DNA of 64,000 nucleotides from Methylibium sp. Root1272 (GCF_001425905.1 NZ_LMDY01000001.1:440890-504889); one strand, 5' to 3'; positions 24,775 to 33,945 are shown, counted from the stretch's first letter. Made by a program: numbers and translations. The notes: generated by a model not told the origin, from the letters alone.

Positions 24775-25701
24775 ATGAGTACCGATCGCCCATCGCCGCC
24801 CACCCTCCCGCCCACCCCCCCGGTCACCGAGGCCGAGCTGCATGCGTTTGTCGATGGCCGTCTGCCCGCAGAGCGTGAGGCCGAGATCGCCGCCTACCTG
24901 GCCGCGCGCCCCGACGATGCGCAGCGCGTCGAGGCCTACCGTGCGCAGAAGCGCGAGCTGCACGCCCTGTTCGACCCCGTGCTGGACGAGCAGCCGCCGC
25001 AACGCCTGCTGAAGTCGGCGCGCCCGCGCGCCGTATCGCCGACGCCTTGGTACCTGCAGCGCTTGGCCGCCGGGCTGGCTATCGCCGTCATCAGCGGCGC
25101 CACGGGCTGGGGGCTGCGCGGCGTCGGACCTGGAACAGCCGGTGACGATGCCGCCCGCATGGCGGCTGTGCAACCGGCCCCAGGTGGTTTGACTTTGGTG
25201 TCTGCGGGTGGCTTCGCGCAGCGTGCCGCCGTCGCGCACGCGGTCTACAGCCCCGATGTGCGCCGGCCCGTGGAAGTGGACGCCGCGCACGAAGACCAGC
25301 TCGTGGCCTGGCTGTCCAAGCGCATGGGCGCGCCGATGAAACCGCCGCACCTGCAGGCGCAGGGCTACACGCTGGAAGGTGGGCGCCTGCTGCCAGGTGG
25401 CCAGGGGCCGGTGGCTCAGTTCATGTACCGCAACCAGCAGGGCAGCAAGCTGACGCTGTACGTGTCCAATGACGTGGCCGACGTCGGCAGCGCCGCGGGC
25501 TCGGGCGGGGCCGCGAAACCGGATGCGAAACCGGGTGCGAAGAACGCTGACACCGCCTTCCGCTTCGCGCAGGAAGGCGCCGTCAACGTGTTCTATTGGG
25601 TCGACGGGCCCTTCGGCTATGCGCTGTCGTCCGACGCCGACCGCAGCGTGCTGGCGCGGGTGTCGGCCGAGGTCTACCAACAGCTGGGCGCACCGCGCTG
25701 A
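24775..25701 (+). CDS. Transmembrane anti-sigma factor
   Basis: A 308-residue protein. The N-terminal 75 residues form a helical anti-sigma domain (TEAELHAFVDGRLPAEREAE, IAAYLAARPDDAQRV); the zinc-binding HxxxCxxC pattern is absent. One membrane helix lies at about residues 97-118 (AAGLAIAVISGATGWG). A periplasmic domain of about 190 residues follows, with HAVYSPDVRRPVEVDAAHED and VNVFYWVDGPFGYAL, the pattern of the anti-sigma proteins paired with COG4941-like or RpoE-like factors. It should hold the upstream sigma factor until a periplasmic signal arrives. Confidence 0.85.
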   Translation: MSTDRPSPPTLPPTPPVTEAELHAFVDGRLPAEREAEIAAYLAARPDDAQRVEAYRAQKRELHALFDPVLDEQPPQRLLKSARPRAVSPTPWYLQRLAAGLAIAVISGATGWGLRGVGPGTAGDDAARMAAVQPAPGGLTLVSAGGFAQRAAVAHAVYSPDVRRPVEVDAAHEDQLVAWLSKRMGAPMKPPHLQAQGYTLEGGRLLPGGQGPVAQFMYRNQQGSKLTLYVSNDVADVGSAAGSGGAAKPDAKPGAKNADTAFRFAQEGAVNVFYWVDGPFGYALSSDADRSVLARVSAEVYQQLGAPR

Positions 25702-25744
25702 AGGCCACGGCAAGTCCCGCAGCGCAGGCGGTTTGCACCGCCAT

Positions 25745-25770
25745 GGAATGAATTGGCCTGAAGCGCGCTC
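25745..25770 (+). promoter_or_regulatory. Putative ECF promoter, class 2 (GGAATG-N15-CGCTC)
   Basis: GGAATG, 15 bases, CGCTC. It lies 101 bases before the Tat-exported propeller gene at 25872. The same pair with the same spacing occurs before the second sigma factor gene. Confidence 0.65.
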
Positions 25771-25871
25771 TTTGCTGCGAGCGCCTGACGCACCGACACA
25801 GCCCTTCGTTGGGTGCAAGGTCGCGCGTCACGGGCCCCAGTCCACCTTTGCACTGAACAAAGAAAGCACCC

Positions 25872-27275
25872 ATGACCACCCAACGTCGCGACATCCTCAA
25901 ATACTCGCTGGCCGCCGCGGCAGCCAGCGCGCTGCCCGCAGCACAAGCCCAGGCACCGGCCGCCAGCACAAGCACCAGCACGACAGCGCCTGGCCCCGGC
26001 ATCGACCCGCGCGACCGCGTCTTCATCACCAACGAAGACTCCAACACGCTCGTCGTCATCGATCCCAAGACCAACACCGTCGAGAGCACGATCAACCTGA
26101 CCAGCTTCGACGAAGACCCGCGGCCGCCGTTCCGCTACGTCACCGCCGGCGTGGCGCCCACGCACGCGGCGATGATCCACAAGCCGCTGTACCACGGCTG
26201 CATCGACGCCCACGGCGCGGTGCCGTCTCCCGACGGCCGCCTGCTGGCCACCAGCGGGCGCGGCTCGAGCAACATCTACCTCATCGACGCCGAGCAGCGC
26301 CGCGTCATCGGCAACACGCCGAACCCGGCTGCCGGCCCCACCACCAACCCCGAACGCCTGAGCAGCGGCCTGCTGCTGGGCCGAGAACCGCACGAGCCCA
26401 CCTTCACGCGCAACGGCAAGGAGCTTTGGGTGACGCTGCGCGGGGAAGACCGCATCGCCATCGTCAACGTCGAACTCGCCCTGCGTCAGTTGAAGGGCAC
26501 CGACAACACAGGTTCGACGGCCATCCGCCAGTTCCTGCCGACGATCAACGGCCCGGCCCAGGTATGGTTCAACCGCGAAGGCACGCTGGCCTTCGTGGCC
26601 AGCCAGAAGGTGTCGCAGGTCGACGTGTTCCGTGTCAACCCGGGCGCCGATGGCCACAGCCAGCCGCAGCGCGTGACGACACTGGACATCAGTGCGCAGG
26701 ACAAGCCCGGCTTCACGCCCTTCATGAAGACCACGCCCGACGGCGCCGAGGTGTGGTTCTCGCACAAGCTGGCCGATGCGCTGTCTTCTCGCTCGACGCG
26801 GGGCGGTTTCGACCTCATTGACAGCGTGCCGCTGGGCATGGGCGCGCGGCCCAACCACGTCGAGTTCGTCAGCAACGCGCGCGGCAGCGTGGTTTACGCC
26901 AGCCTGGCGCGCATCGACGACGGCGGCCCCGGCGGCGTGGCCTCCAGCCCCATCGCCATCATCGACCGCAGCGCCGCCGGCGGGCAGCGCAAGGTGGTGG
27001 GCAGCTTCTTCAGCCACGGCCGCGAAGCCCACGGGCTGTGGACCAACCCCGAAAACACGCTGCTCTACATCGCCCACGAGCAGGACGAACTGCCCGGCAC
27101 GCCCAACGCCGGCCAGACAGTGTGCAGCGCCTTCGACGTCAGCGACCCGCTGAAGCCGGTCTTCATCGCGCAGATTCCGCTGGGCAACCTGACCCTGCCT
27201 TCCGGAGCGCTGCGCAACAAGAAGAGCATCAACCTGGTCTACGTGCGCGTGGGTGCCAAGGGGCAGACTGCATGA
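25872..27275 (+). CDS. Tat-exported YVTN beta-propeller protein
   Basis: A 467-residue protein with a twin-arginine signal (TTQRRDILKYSLAAAAAS). The propeller motifs include VFITNEDSNTLVVIDPKTNT, VPSPDGRLLATSGRGSSNIY, FTRNGKELWVTLRGEDRIAI and LLYIAHEQDELPG. Tat export suggests folding, perhaps with a cofactor, before export. The stop overlaps the DUF305 start as ATGA, so the two are coupled and share a class 2 promoter. Ligand unknown. Confidence 0.87.
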   Translation: MTTQRRDILKYSLAAAAASALPAAQAQAPAASTSTSTTAPGPGIDPRDRVFITNEDSNTLVVIDPKTNTVESTINLTSFDEDPRPPFRYVTAGVAPTHAAMIHKPLYHGCIDAHGAVPSPDGRLLATSGRGSSNIYLIDAEQRRVIGNTPNPAAGPTTNPERLSSGLLLGREPHEPTFTRNGKELWVTLRGEDRIAIVNVELALRQLKGTDNTGSTAIRQFLPTINGPAQVWFNREGTLAFVASQKVSQVDVFRVNPGADGHSQPQRVTTLDISAQDKPGFTPFMKTTPDGAEVWFSHKLADALSSRSTRGGFDLIDSVPLGMGARPNHVEFVSNARGSVVYASLARIDDGGPGGVASSPIAIIDRSAAGGQRKVVGSFFSHGREAHGLWTNPENTLLYIAHEQDELPGTPNAGQTVCSAFDVSDPLKPVFIAQIPLGNLTLPSGALRNKKSINLVYVRVGAKGQTA

Positions 27276-27634
27276 AGGGCATGAAGGGCATGAGGGGCGG
27301 ACACGCCCAACATGGAGTCAGTGCCTTCGAGCGCGAGATGGACGCTTCGATGGCCCGCATGATGCAAGACATGCACGGCCCGGGCTTCGTGGGCCAGGCC
27401 GACATCGACTTCCTGGCGATGATGATTCCGCACCACGCCGGCGCCGTCGACATGGCGCGGCTGGTGCTGCAGCACGGCCGCGACCCGGCCACGCGGCAAC
27501 TGGCGGAGGAGATCATCGCCGGCCAGACCATCGAGATCGAGAGCATGACGCGGCGGCTGGCGGCCTTGCAGCAGCGCTCTAGCGCGGGTTCGGCAGCCGA
27601 ATTTCCATCGCTGGGTGGCACGCGCGGGCCGTGA
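27272..27634 (+). CDS. DUF305 family protein
   Basis: A 120-residue protein with a Met/Gly/His-rich start (MKGMKGMRGGHAQHG) and a DUF305 core: FVGQADIDFLAMMIPHHAGA followed by VDMARLVLQHG and AEEIIAGQTIEIESMTRRLA. The paired His in MMIPHH and the conserved acidic residues suit metal binding, and relatives are often next to copper or redox genes. No signal peptide is visible from this start, which is unusual for the family. The start is the coupled ATG. Confidence 0.85.
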   Translation: MKGMKGMRGGHAQHGVSAFEREMDASMARMMQDMHGPGFVGQADIDFLAMMIPHHAGAVDMARLVLQHGRDPATRQLAEEIIAGQTIEIESMTRRLAALQQRSSAGSAAEFPSLGGTRGP

Positions 27635-27669
27635 TGCCCAGCCTGAGGGTAAGCACTGACGATGGCGAT

Positions 27670-27695
27670 GGAATGAACCGCAGCGCTGTCCGCTC
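27670..27695 (+). promoter_or_regulatory. Putative ECF promoter, class 2 (GGAATG-N15-CGCTC)
   Basis: GGAATG, 15 bases, CGCTC. Its 3' edge lies only 9 bases before the chosen sigma ATG at 27705, so transcription would start very near the start codon, giving a short-leader or leaderless message if the ATG is right. Confidence 0.55.
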
Positions 27696-27704
27696 TTGAT
27701 CACC

Positions 27705-28238
27705 ATGCTGTTCCAGTCTGCCGAGTCCCGCTACAACCAATGGGTGCGGGACCATTACCGCTTCCTGCTGCGCAGCGCCTGGGCGCTGACAGGCTCGCGT
27801 GCCATCGCCGAAGACGTGGTGCAGGACTGTTTTGCCAACGCCTGGAAGCACCGCGAGCAGTTGCGCGATGCGGCCTTGGCGCGGGCCTGGCTGTTCCAGA
27901 TCATGCGGCGCGCCGCCTTCCGCCAGGCCGCGCCGGGCATGCAGTCGCTGGACGACGACGAGCAGCCCGAGCAGGCCGCCCCCGACGCCGGGCTGGACGA
28001 CAAGCTGGACGTGGTCAAGGCGCTCGCGCGGCTGGCGCCCATCCACCGCGAGGTGCTGGTGCTGTTCTATTTCGACGACATGCCCACCGCGCAGATGGCC
28101 GAGGCGCTGGAGATTGCGCCCGGCACCGTGCTGTCGCGCCTGGCTCGCGCGCGCGACGCGCTGAAGCAGGTGATGGGCGTGCCAGTGCGGGCACCCGGCG
28201 GCGCCCAGGTCACGCCCTTGCGGAAGACCCCGTCATGA
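27705..28238 (+). CDS. ECF RNA polymerase sigma factor (second)
   Basis: A 177-residue ECF sigma factor: region 2 is YRFLLRSAWALTGSRAIAED then VVQDCFANAWKHR and AWLFQIMRRAAF. Region 4 is ALARLAPIHREVLVLFYFDD then MAEALEIAPGTVLSRLARAR. A TTG three codons upstream is an alternative start. Its stop overlaps the anti-sigma ATG (ATGA), and the sulfite dehydrogenase genes follow in the same coupled operon. Class 2 sites are its probable targets, by position. Confidence 0.92.
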   Translation: MLFQSAESRYNQWVRDHYRFLLRSAWALTGSRAIAEDVVQDCFANAWKHREQLRDAALARAWLFQIMRRAAFRQAAPGMQSLDDDEQPEQAAPDAGLDDKLDVVKALARLAPIHREVLVLFYFDDMPTAQMAEALEIAPGTVLSRLARARDALKQVMGVPVRAPGGAQVTPLRKTPS

Positions 28239-28867
28239 AGCGCGAACTCCGGCCGCCCGAGTTGCCCGACAGCGCGTTCGACTTGCGCACGCGCGCCGAA
28301 CTGGCGCTGGCCTTCGAGCCCATCGACGCCCCGCCGCACTTGTACCGCAAGGCGCAGCCGCTAATGGCGCGGCGCAGCTTCCAGCGCGCCGTGCTGGGCC
28401 TGCTGCTGGCAGGCAGCGGCACCGGCGCCGTGCTGGCCATGCGCCCGCCAGAACTCGTGCGCGGCGCCATCGAACACGAATACTTCGAGCGCACGCTGCG
28501 CGGCACCTTCATGGCCAGCGCGCCCTTGCTGCAGCACCTGGGGCTGGCCGGCCAACAGGTGGTGCCCGGCTTCCCGCAGCTGATGCGGCCTTGCGACATC
28601 GACGGCCACCTCGTCTACCACCTCACCACCTTCTTCGAGAAGGGCGGCATGGTCACCGTGTTCGCCTTCGACAAGGCGGTGGCACTGACGGAGGGCAGCG
28701 GCTGGTGGGGCAACGTGCACTGGAAAGTCATCACCTCGCGCGACGGCAAGCCGCTGGTGCTGGTGGCGCAGAAGAAGCAGGCCCTGGCCGTGGCGCAAAG
28801 CCAGTTCGGTCCAGCCACCGACATGTCCCCACCGAATTCCACACCGACCCCCAAGGAGACCCGATGA
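28235..28867 (+). CDS. Transmembrane anti-sigma factor (second)
   Basis: A 210-residue protein: a short cytoplasmic N-terminus (about 45 residues), one membrane helix near residues 48-67 (AVLGLLLAGSGTGAVLAM) and a periplasmic domain with YHLTTFFEKGGMVTVFAFDK and WGNVHWKVITSRDGKPLVLV. Its place directly after an ECF sigma gene, with overlapping ATGA, is the main evidence for an anti-sigma role. It is smaller than the first anti-sigma and clearly different in sequence, so the two pairs should be independent. Confidence 0.78.
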   Translation: MKRELRPPELPDSAFDLRTRAELALAFEPIDAPPHLYRKAQPLMARRSFQRAVLGLLLAGSGTGAVLAMRPPELVRGAIEHEYFERTLRGTFMASAPLLQHLGLAGQQVVPGFPQLMRPCDIDGHLVYHLTTFFEKGGMVTVFAFDKAVALTEGSGWWGNVHWKVITSRDGKPLVLVAQKKQALAVAQSQFGPATDMSPPNSTPTPKETR

Positions 28868-30090
28868 ACAAGACCTTGAACTCGCTGCCGCGGCGCCAGA
28901 TGCTGGCCGGCAGCGCCAGCGCCCTGGCCGCGGCCGGCCTGGCCACTTTCACGCGCGGTGCCGCCGCGGCTGGCGAAACCCCAGTGGCCAGCGCCACGCC
29001 CAAGCCGCTGCCCGCCTACGTGGCGTGGAAAGACCCGGCCAGCGTCATCGTGCACAGCAGCACCACCATCGAGACCAAGCGCGCAGCCTTCGGCAGCGGG
29101 GTCATCACGCCGGGCGAGCAGCTCTACATCCGCAACAACCTGCCGGCGCCCGACGCGTCCATCGTCGCCGACCGCGACGCCTGGCAGGTGGCCATCGAAG
29201 GCGTGAAGGCGCCGCGCACGCTGACGCTGCGCGAGCTGAAGACGATGGGCGTGGAGACGACCGCGATGGTGCTGCAGTGCTCGGGCAATGGTCGCGGCTA
29301 CTTCCCCAGCAAGCCCAGTGGCACACCCTGGCAGGTGGGCGCGGCGGGTTGCGTGATGTGGACCGGCGTTCCGGTGCGCGTGGTGGCCGAAGCGCTGGGC
29401 GGCGTCGTGCCGGGCGCCGGTTACCTGACCGGCACCGGCGGCGAGAAGCTGCCCGAAGGCCTGGACCCGCTGAGCATCATCGTCGAGCGCTCGGTGCCGG
29501 CCGCCGCGATGGCCGACGCGCTGCTGGCCTGGGAGATGAACGGCGTGCCGATCTCGCTGGCCCACGGCGGGCCGCTGCGCCTGATCGTGCCCGGCTACAC
29601 CGGCGTGAACAACATCAAGTACATCAAGCGCCTGGCCTTCACGGCCAAGGAAACCGAGGCGAAGATCATGTCGCACGGCTACCGCATCTCGCCGCCGGGC
29701 GGCAAGGGCGACCCGAGCCAGCCGTCGGTGCAGGAGATGTCGGTCAAGTCGTGGATCAACTCGCCGGCGCCTGATGCATCCAGCGTCAAGGCCGGCCTGG
29801 TGCAGGTGCAAGGCGTGGCCTTCGGCGGGCTGAACGGCATCAAGCGCGTCGAGGTGTCGCTGGACGGCGGCAAGACCTGGAACGACGCGCGGCTCACCGG
29901 GCCCGACCTGGGCCGCTATGCCTGGCGACAGTTCGTGCTGGCCGCGAAGCTGCCCGCTGGCAGCCACACGCTGGCCAGCCGCGCCACCGACACGGCCGGC
30001 AACGTGCAGCCCGAACAGCGGATGGAAAACGCCGGCGGCTACAACAACACGAGCTGGGCCGACCACGCCGTGAAAGTGACGGTGGCCTGA
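28864..30090 (+). CDS. sorA: Sulfite dehydrogenase-like molybdoenzyme (SorA family)
   Basis: A 408-residue sulfite oxidase-family enzyme. A Tat signal (LPRRQMLAGSASALAAAG) leads to the molybdopterin domain, with the Mo-ligating Cys139 in VLQCSGNGRGYF, then GGPLRLIVPGYTGVNNIKYI. A C-terminal Mo-co dimerisation domain follows (VQGVAFGGLNGIKRVEVSLD, then GGKTWNDARL). That domain is absent from the YedY/MsrP group, so a SorA-type sulfite:cytochrome c oxidoreductase is the best call. It is coupled to the anti-sigma gene (ATGA) and followed by a cytochrome c. Sulfite as substrate is inferred. Confidence 0.9.
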   Translation: MNKTLNSLPRRQMLAGSASALAAAGLATFTRGAAAAGETPVASATPKPLPAYVAWKDPASVIVHSSTTIETKRAAFGSGVITPGEQLYIRNNLPAPDASIVADRDAWQVAIEGVKAPRTLTLRELKTMGVETTAMVLQCSGNGRGYFPSKPSGTPWQVGAAGCVMWTGVPVRVVAEALGGVVPGAGYLTGTGGEKLPEGLDPLSIIVERSVPAAAMADALLAWEMNGVPISLAHGGPLRLIVPGYTGVNNIKYIKRLAFTAKETEAKIMSHGYRISPPGGKGDPSQPSVQEMSVKSWINSPAPDASSVKAGLVQVQGVAFGGLNGIKRVEVSLDGGKTWNDARLTGPDLGRYAWRQFVLAAKLPAGSHTLASRATDTAGNVQPEQRMENAGGYNNTSWADHAVKVTVA

Positions 30091-30092
30091 AC

Positions 30093-30461
30093 ATGCGCAA
30101 CACCATCCACCAGCACTTCGTGGTGCATGCCTTGAAAGTCGCGTCGGTGCTCGTCGCAGGCCTGGCACTGCCCGCTCTGCCCGCGCTGGCGGCCGACGAA
30201 AGCGCGCAACTCGCCCTGGGGAAGAAGCTCTTCCTGCAGGGCGTCGTCCCGTCGTGCGCCGTGTGCCACACCTTGCAGGCCGCAGGTGCCGAGGGCGCCG
30301 TCGGCCCGGTCCTCGACGAGTTGAAGCCCGACGCTGCGCGCGTGGCGAAGGCGCTGCGCAACGGGCTGGGCCAGATGCCCTCGTACAAGGACAAGCTCAC
30401 CGAAGCAGAGATTGCGGCGCTGGCGCTCTACGTGTCGAAGGCCAGCGGGGGTGCCAAGTGA
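30093..30461 (+). CDS. sorB: Monohaem cytochrome c (SorB-like)
   Basis: A 122-residue periplasmic c-type cytochrome with a signal peptide (cleavage near ALA-AD), haem motif CAVCH at residues 55-59, and a likely axial Met in GQMPSYKDKLTEAEIAALAL. It begins two bases after the stop of the molybdoenzyme, the SorAB arrangement, where it takes electrons from sulfite oxidation. Confidence 0.9.
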   Translation: MRNTIHQHFVVHALKVASVLVAGLALPALPALAADESAQLALGKKLFLQGVVPSCAVCHTLQAAGAEGAVGPVLDELKPDAARVAKALRNGLGQMPSYKDKLTEAEIAALALYVSKASGGAK

Positions 30462-30982
30462 AACTTCAGGTGGGTGGAATCTGTGGTGCATCCCCACCGA
30501 TAAAGGCTCGTCCGCGCGGGCCGCAAGACGCTGACTGGCACCGAAACGCAGGGCATCTTCATCGGTCGCCGCCGTCGGCAGCGACTGCTTCTCAACTCCT
30601 CGACAGACTGGATTGGGTCGGGTTCAGTCGGTCGTCCCGGGCAGAAGCGGTCATGGACTGGGCGCCGAACGCCGAGTCCGAGGACTACGGCCGCTGTCGC
30701 TTGGGAAGCAGGCGTTCGCGCGCCGCGCTGTCGCCATGATCAGTGACCGCCTTGTGGCAGTGAGCGGACGTTCGACCTGTATCGGCGACAGACCGCAACC
30801 GCTGCGGAGTTGCCCTTAGAAACCCGTAACCGGCTTCGAGCCGATGTGCCACTTCGAGCCCCGCGTCGGAGCCTAGTTCGTGGGATAAATCCGGGGATAA
30901 ATTCGGGGAACATGGGTGATCAGTGGGGGTGCTCTTCATAGGAGAAGAGTCCCCTCCGGACGCCCAGAGTTCCCCGGGCGCT
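30462..30982. other. 521-bp non-coding right end of the element
   Basis: No gene is supported. The sequence resembles decayed intergenic DNA and contains the right copy of the 34-bp inverted repeat (30615-30648). The final 80 bases before the tRNA-like junction are GC-rich with small hairpins and may include integrase-binding arm sites, none of which I can identify. Confidence 0.5.
30615..30648 (+). repeat. 34-bp inverted repeat, right copy
   Basis: Identical over 34 bases to the reverse complement of 13615-13648. Outside the repeat the two flanks diverge within a few bases, so it is a short shared unit rather than the edge of a long duplication visible here. Confidence 0.85.
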
Positions 30983-31009
30983 TGGGTTCGAGTCCCATCA
31001 GCCACCCCA
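30983..31009 (+). other. Attachment-site copy: 3' end of tRNA-His
   Basis: This stretch matches the last 27 bases expected for a betaproteobacterial tRNA-His: half of the T-arm (TGGGTTCGAGTCCCA) and the 3' acceptor strand ending CAGCCAC-C-CCA. C before CCA is the discriminator base special to tRNA-His. The sequence to its left does not fold as the rest of a tRNA, so this is a fragment. Its right side continues into an intrinsic terminator, as after a native tRNA gene. It is best read as the right attachment junction left by integration into tRNA-His. Confidence 0.85.
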
Positions 31010-31026
31010 CCTGATCGATACCGAAG

Positions 31027-31048
31027 GCCCGCATCTCGCGGGCTTTTT
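31027..31048 (+). terminator. Intrinsic terminator, probably of the original tRNA-His gene
   Basis: Stem GCCCGC / GCGGGC with loop ATCTC, followed by TTTTT, 17 bases after the tRNA-His 3' end. Its place implies that it once ended the tRNA-His transcript. Confidence 0.85.
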
Positions 31049-31081
31049 GTTTTTCTGGTGACGAAGAGGAACCCGTGCGGC

Positions 31082-31774
31082 TCAGCGCGGCTTGTATTGT
31101 TCGCTCCCGAACAGCATCTTGCGCGACTGCTCGTCGACCAGCGGCTTGCGCTGCTGAGCCAGGACTTCGACACCGCGCTGCACCGCGGGACGCGCCGCGA
31201 TCTCATCGAACCAGCCCTTGAGGTGTGGGTAGTCGTTCCAGGCTATGCCCTGGTTCTTCCAGGAGCGCAGCCAGGGAAAGATCGCGATATCGGCGATGCT
31301 GTAATCCGGCCCCGCGATGTACTTCGACTTGGCCAGCTGGCGATTCATCACGCCATAGAGGCGTTTGGCCTCGTTGGTGTAACGGTCGATCGCATAGTCG
31401 ATCTTTTCGGGCGCGTAGACCCGGAAATGGTGGGTCTGGCCGAGCATCGGGCCGACGCCGCCCATCTGGAACATCAGCCACTGCAGCACGTCGTACTTGC
31501 CGCGCACATCGGCCGGCAGCATTTTGCCGGTCTTGCCGGCCAGATAGAGCAGGATCGCACCGGACTCGAACAACGAGATGGGCTTTCCGTCCGGGCCGTC
31601 GGGATCGACGAGTGCGGGGATCTTGTTGTTCGGGCTGATCGCCAGGAAGGCGGGCTCGAACTGGTCGCCGGCGCCGATATCGACAGGAAATGCACGGTAT
31701 GGCAGCCCGCACTCCTCGAGCATGATGTGGACCTTGTGCCCATTGGGCGTGGCCCAGGAATACACTTCGATCAT
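31082..31774 (-). CDS. Glutathione S-transferase, YfcG/Nu-class-like
   Basis: A 230-residue GST. The thioredoxin-like N-terminal domain opens MIEVYSWATPNGHKVHIMLE, with the N-capping Thr/Asn region of the YfcG/YghU type, and includes NKIPALVDPDGPDGKPISLF and ESGAILLYLA, the glutathione-binding Glu-Ser. The helical C-terminal domain includes YSIADIAIFPWLRSW. YfcG-type enzymes reduce disulfides using glutathione. It is the first clearly chromosomal gene right of the element junction. Confidence 0.92.
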   Translation of the reverse strand: MIEVYSWATPNGHKVHIMLEECGLPYRAFPVDIGAGDQFEPAFLAISPNNKIPALVDPDGPDGKPISLFESGAILLYLAGKTGKMLPADVRGKYDVLQWLMFQMGGVGPMLGQTHHFRVYAPEKIDYAIDRYTNEAKRLYGVMNRQLAKSKYIAGPDYSIADIAIFPWLRSWKNQGIAWNDYPHLKGWFDEIAARPAVQRGVEVLAQQRKPLVDEQSRKMLFGSEQYKPR

Positions 31775-31847
31775 CGTCAGAGCCCTCGGTGGGTGGCAGC
31801 CGCTCCGACGGACGGCTTGCAGGCACTCTATTCGATCGCACGGACCC

Positions 31848-32606
31848 ATGCTCGACTCCCTCAAGCGCTGGATCGACGGCAAGCGCGGCGGCCCGGACGG
31901 TCGTCTCCTCCAGGCCTGGGCCAAGCAGCGTGGCCTGGTCTTCAAGCGCGTGCGCAACGGCGAGGGAGTGGTGATCGAGGGCGAGATGCACGGCACACCG
32001 TGGCGCATGGAGTGGGGCACGCCGCAGCGGGCCTACTTGCTCGATCGCGAATTGCGCCTGCGCATGGACCTCGGCCTGCCGCAGAGCCTGCAGATGATGG
32101 TGATCTCGCGCGTGCTCGCCGAGGAACTGGAACAGGCTGCCTATGCGCTGTTCACGCAGGACATGCAGACGCAGATCGACTCCGGCATGCCGGAAGAGAT
32201 GCGCTGGCTGGCGATGTTCCCGAAGACCCAGCTGGCTTCGTTGAAGACGCTGCGCACGCGCTACTCGACCGCGTCGAATGCCGCGGCACCGCTGGCCGTG
32301 TGGCTGGACAAGGACCTGGTCGGCCAGCTCGAAGCCGCCAGGCAGGGCTGGTTGGGCGAAGAGGGCCCGCTCGTGCTGATGACCCTGCGGGGCCGGCTCT
32401 ACCTGCGCGTCGAGTCCGTGTTGCCCGACGCGGCACTGCTCGACGGCGTGATGGCGCTCTTCGAGGCGGCGGCCCGCAGCGCGCTGGCGGCGGCCGAAGG
32501 CGCGTCGTCGCAGACGCAGTGGCCCAGCACCAGCACTACGGCCTGGCAGAGCCACCTGCCGTCACGCTACCCTGGGGAAATGGGGCTCGGCGACGACCGG
32601 CGCTGA
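31848..32606 (+). CDS. Conserved-looking hypothetical protein
   Basis: A 252-residue cytoplasmic protein without signal peptide or membrane segments. It begins LDSLKRWIDGKRGGPDGRLL with a beta-rich middle (GEMHGTPWRMEWGTPQRAYL) and a helical C-terminal half. I do not recognise a named domain. Its start is divergent from the GST gene 73 bases away, and it is convergent with the acyl-CoA dehydrogenase gene. Coding character is clear; the function is not. Confidence 0.75.
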   Translation: MLDSLKRWIDGKRGGPDGRLLQAWAKQRGLVFKRVRNGEGVVIEGEMHGTPWRMEWGTPQRAYLLDRELRLRMDLGLPQSLQMMVISRVLAEELEQAAYALFTQDMQTQIDSGMPEEMRWLAMFPKTQLASLKTLRTRYSTASNAAAPLAVWLDKDLVGQLEAARQGWLGEEGPLVLMTLRGRLYLRVESVLPDAALLDGVMALFEAAARSALAAAEGASSQTQWPSTSTTAWQSHLPSRYPGEMGLGDDRR

Positions 32607-32630
32607 GCCGGTCGCGCCAGGGGCTTTGCC

Positions 32631-33878
<1,248 letters not shown>

Positions 33879-33945
33879 GCGTGTCTCCTGAGGTTCGGCA
33901 CCGGTGCGCGGCAAGCGCAGACGGTCCGTGTCGGCGATCGTGGCG

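Noticed and set aside
30928-31009. Possible tmRNA 3' end or complete tRNA
   Set aside because: Only the last 27 bases fit a tRNA (tRNA-His with C73); upstream bases do not form D or anticodon arms, and there is no tmRNA tag frame.
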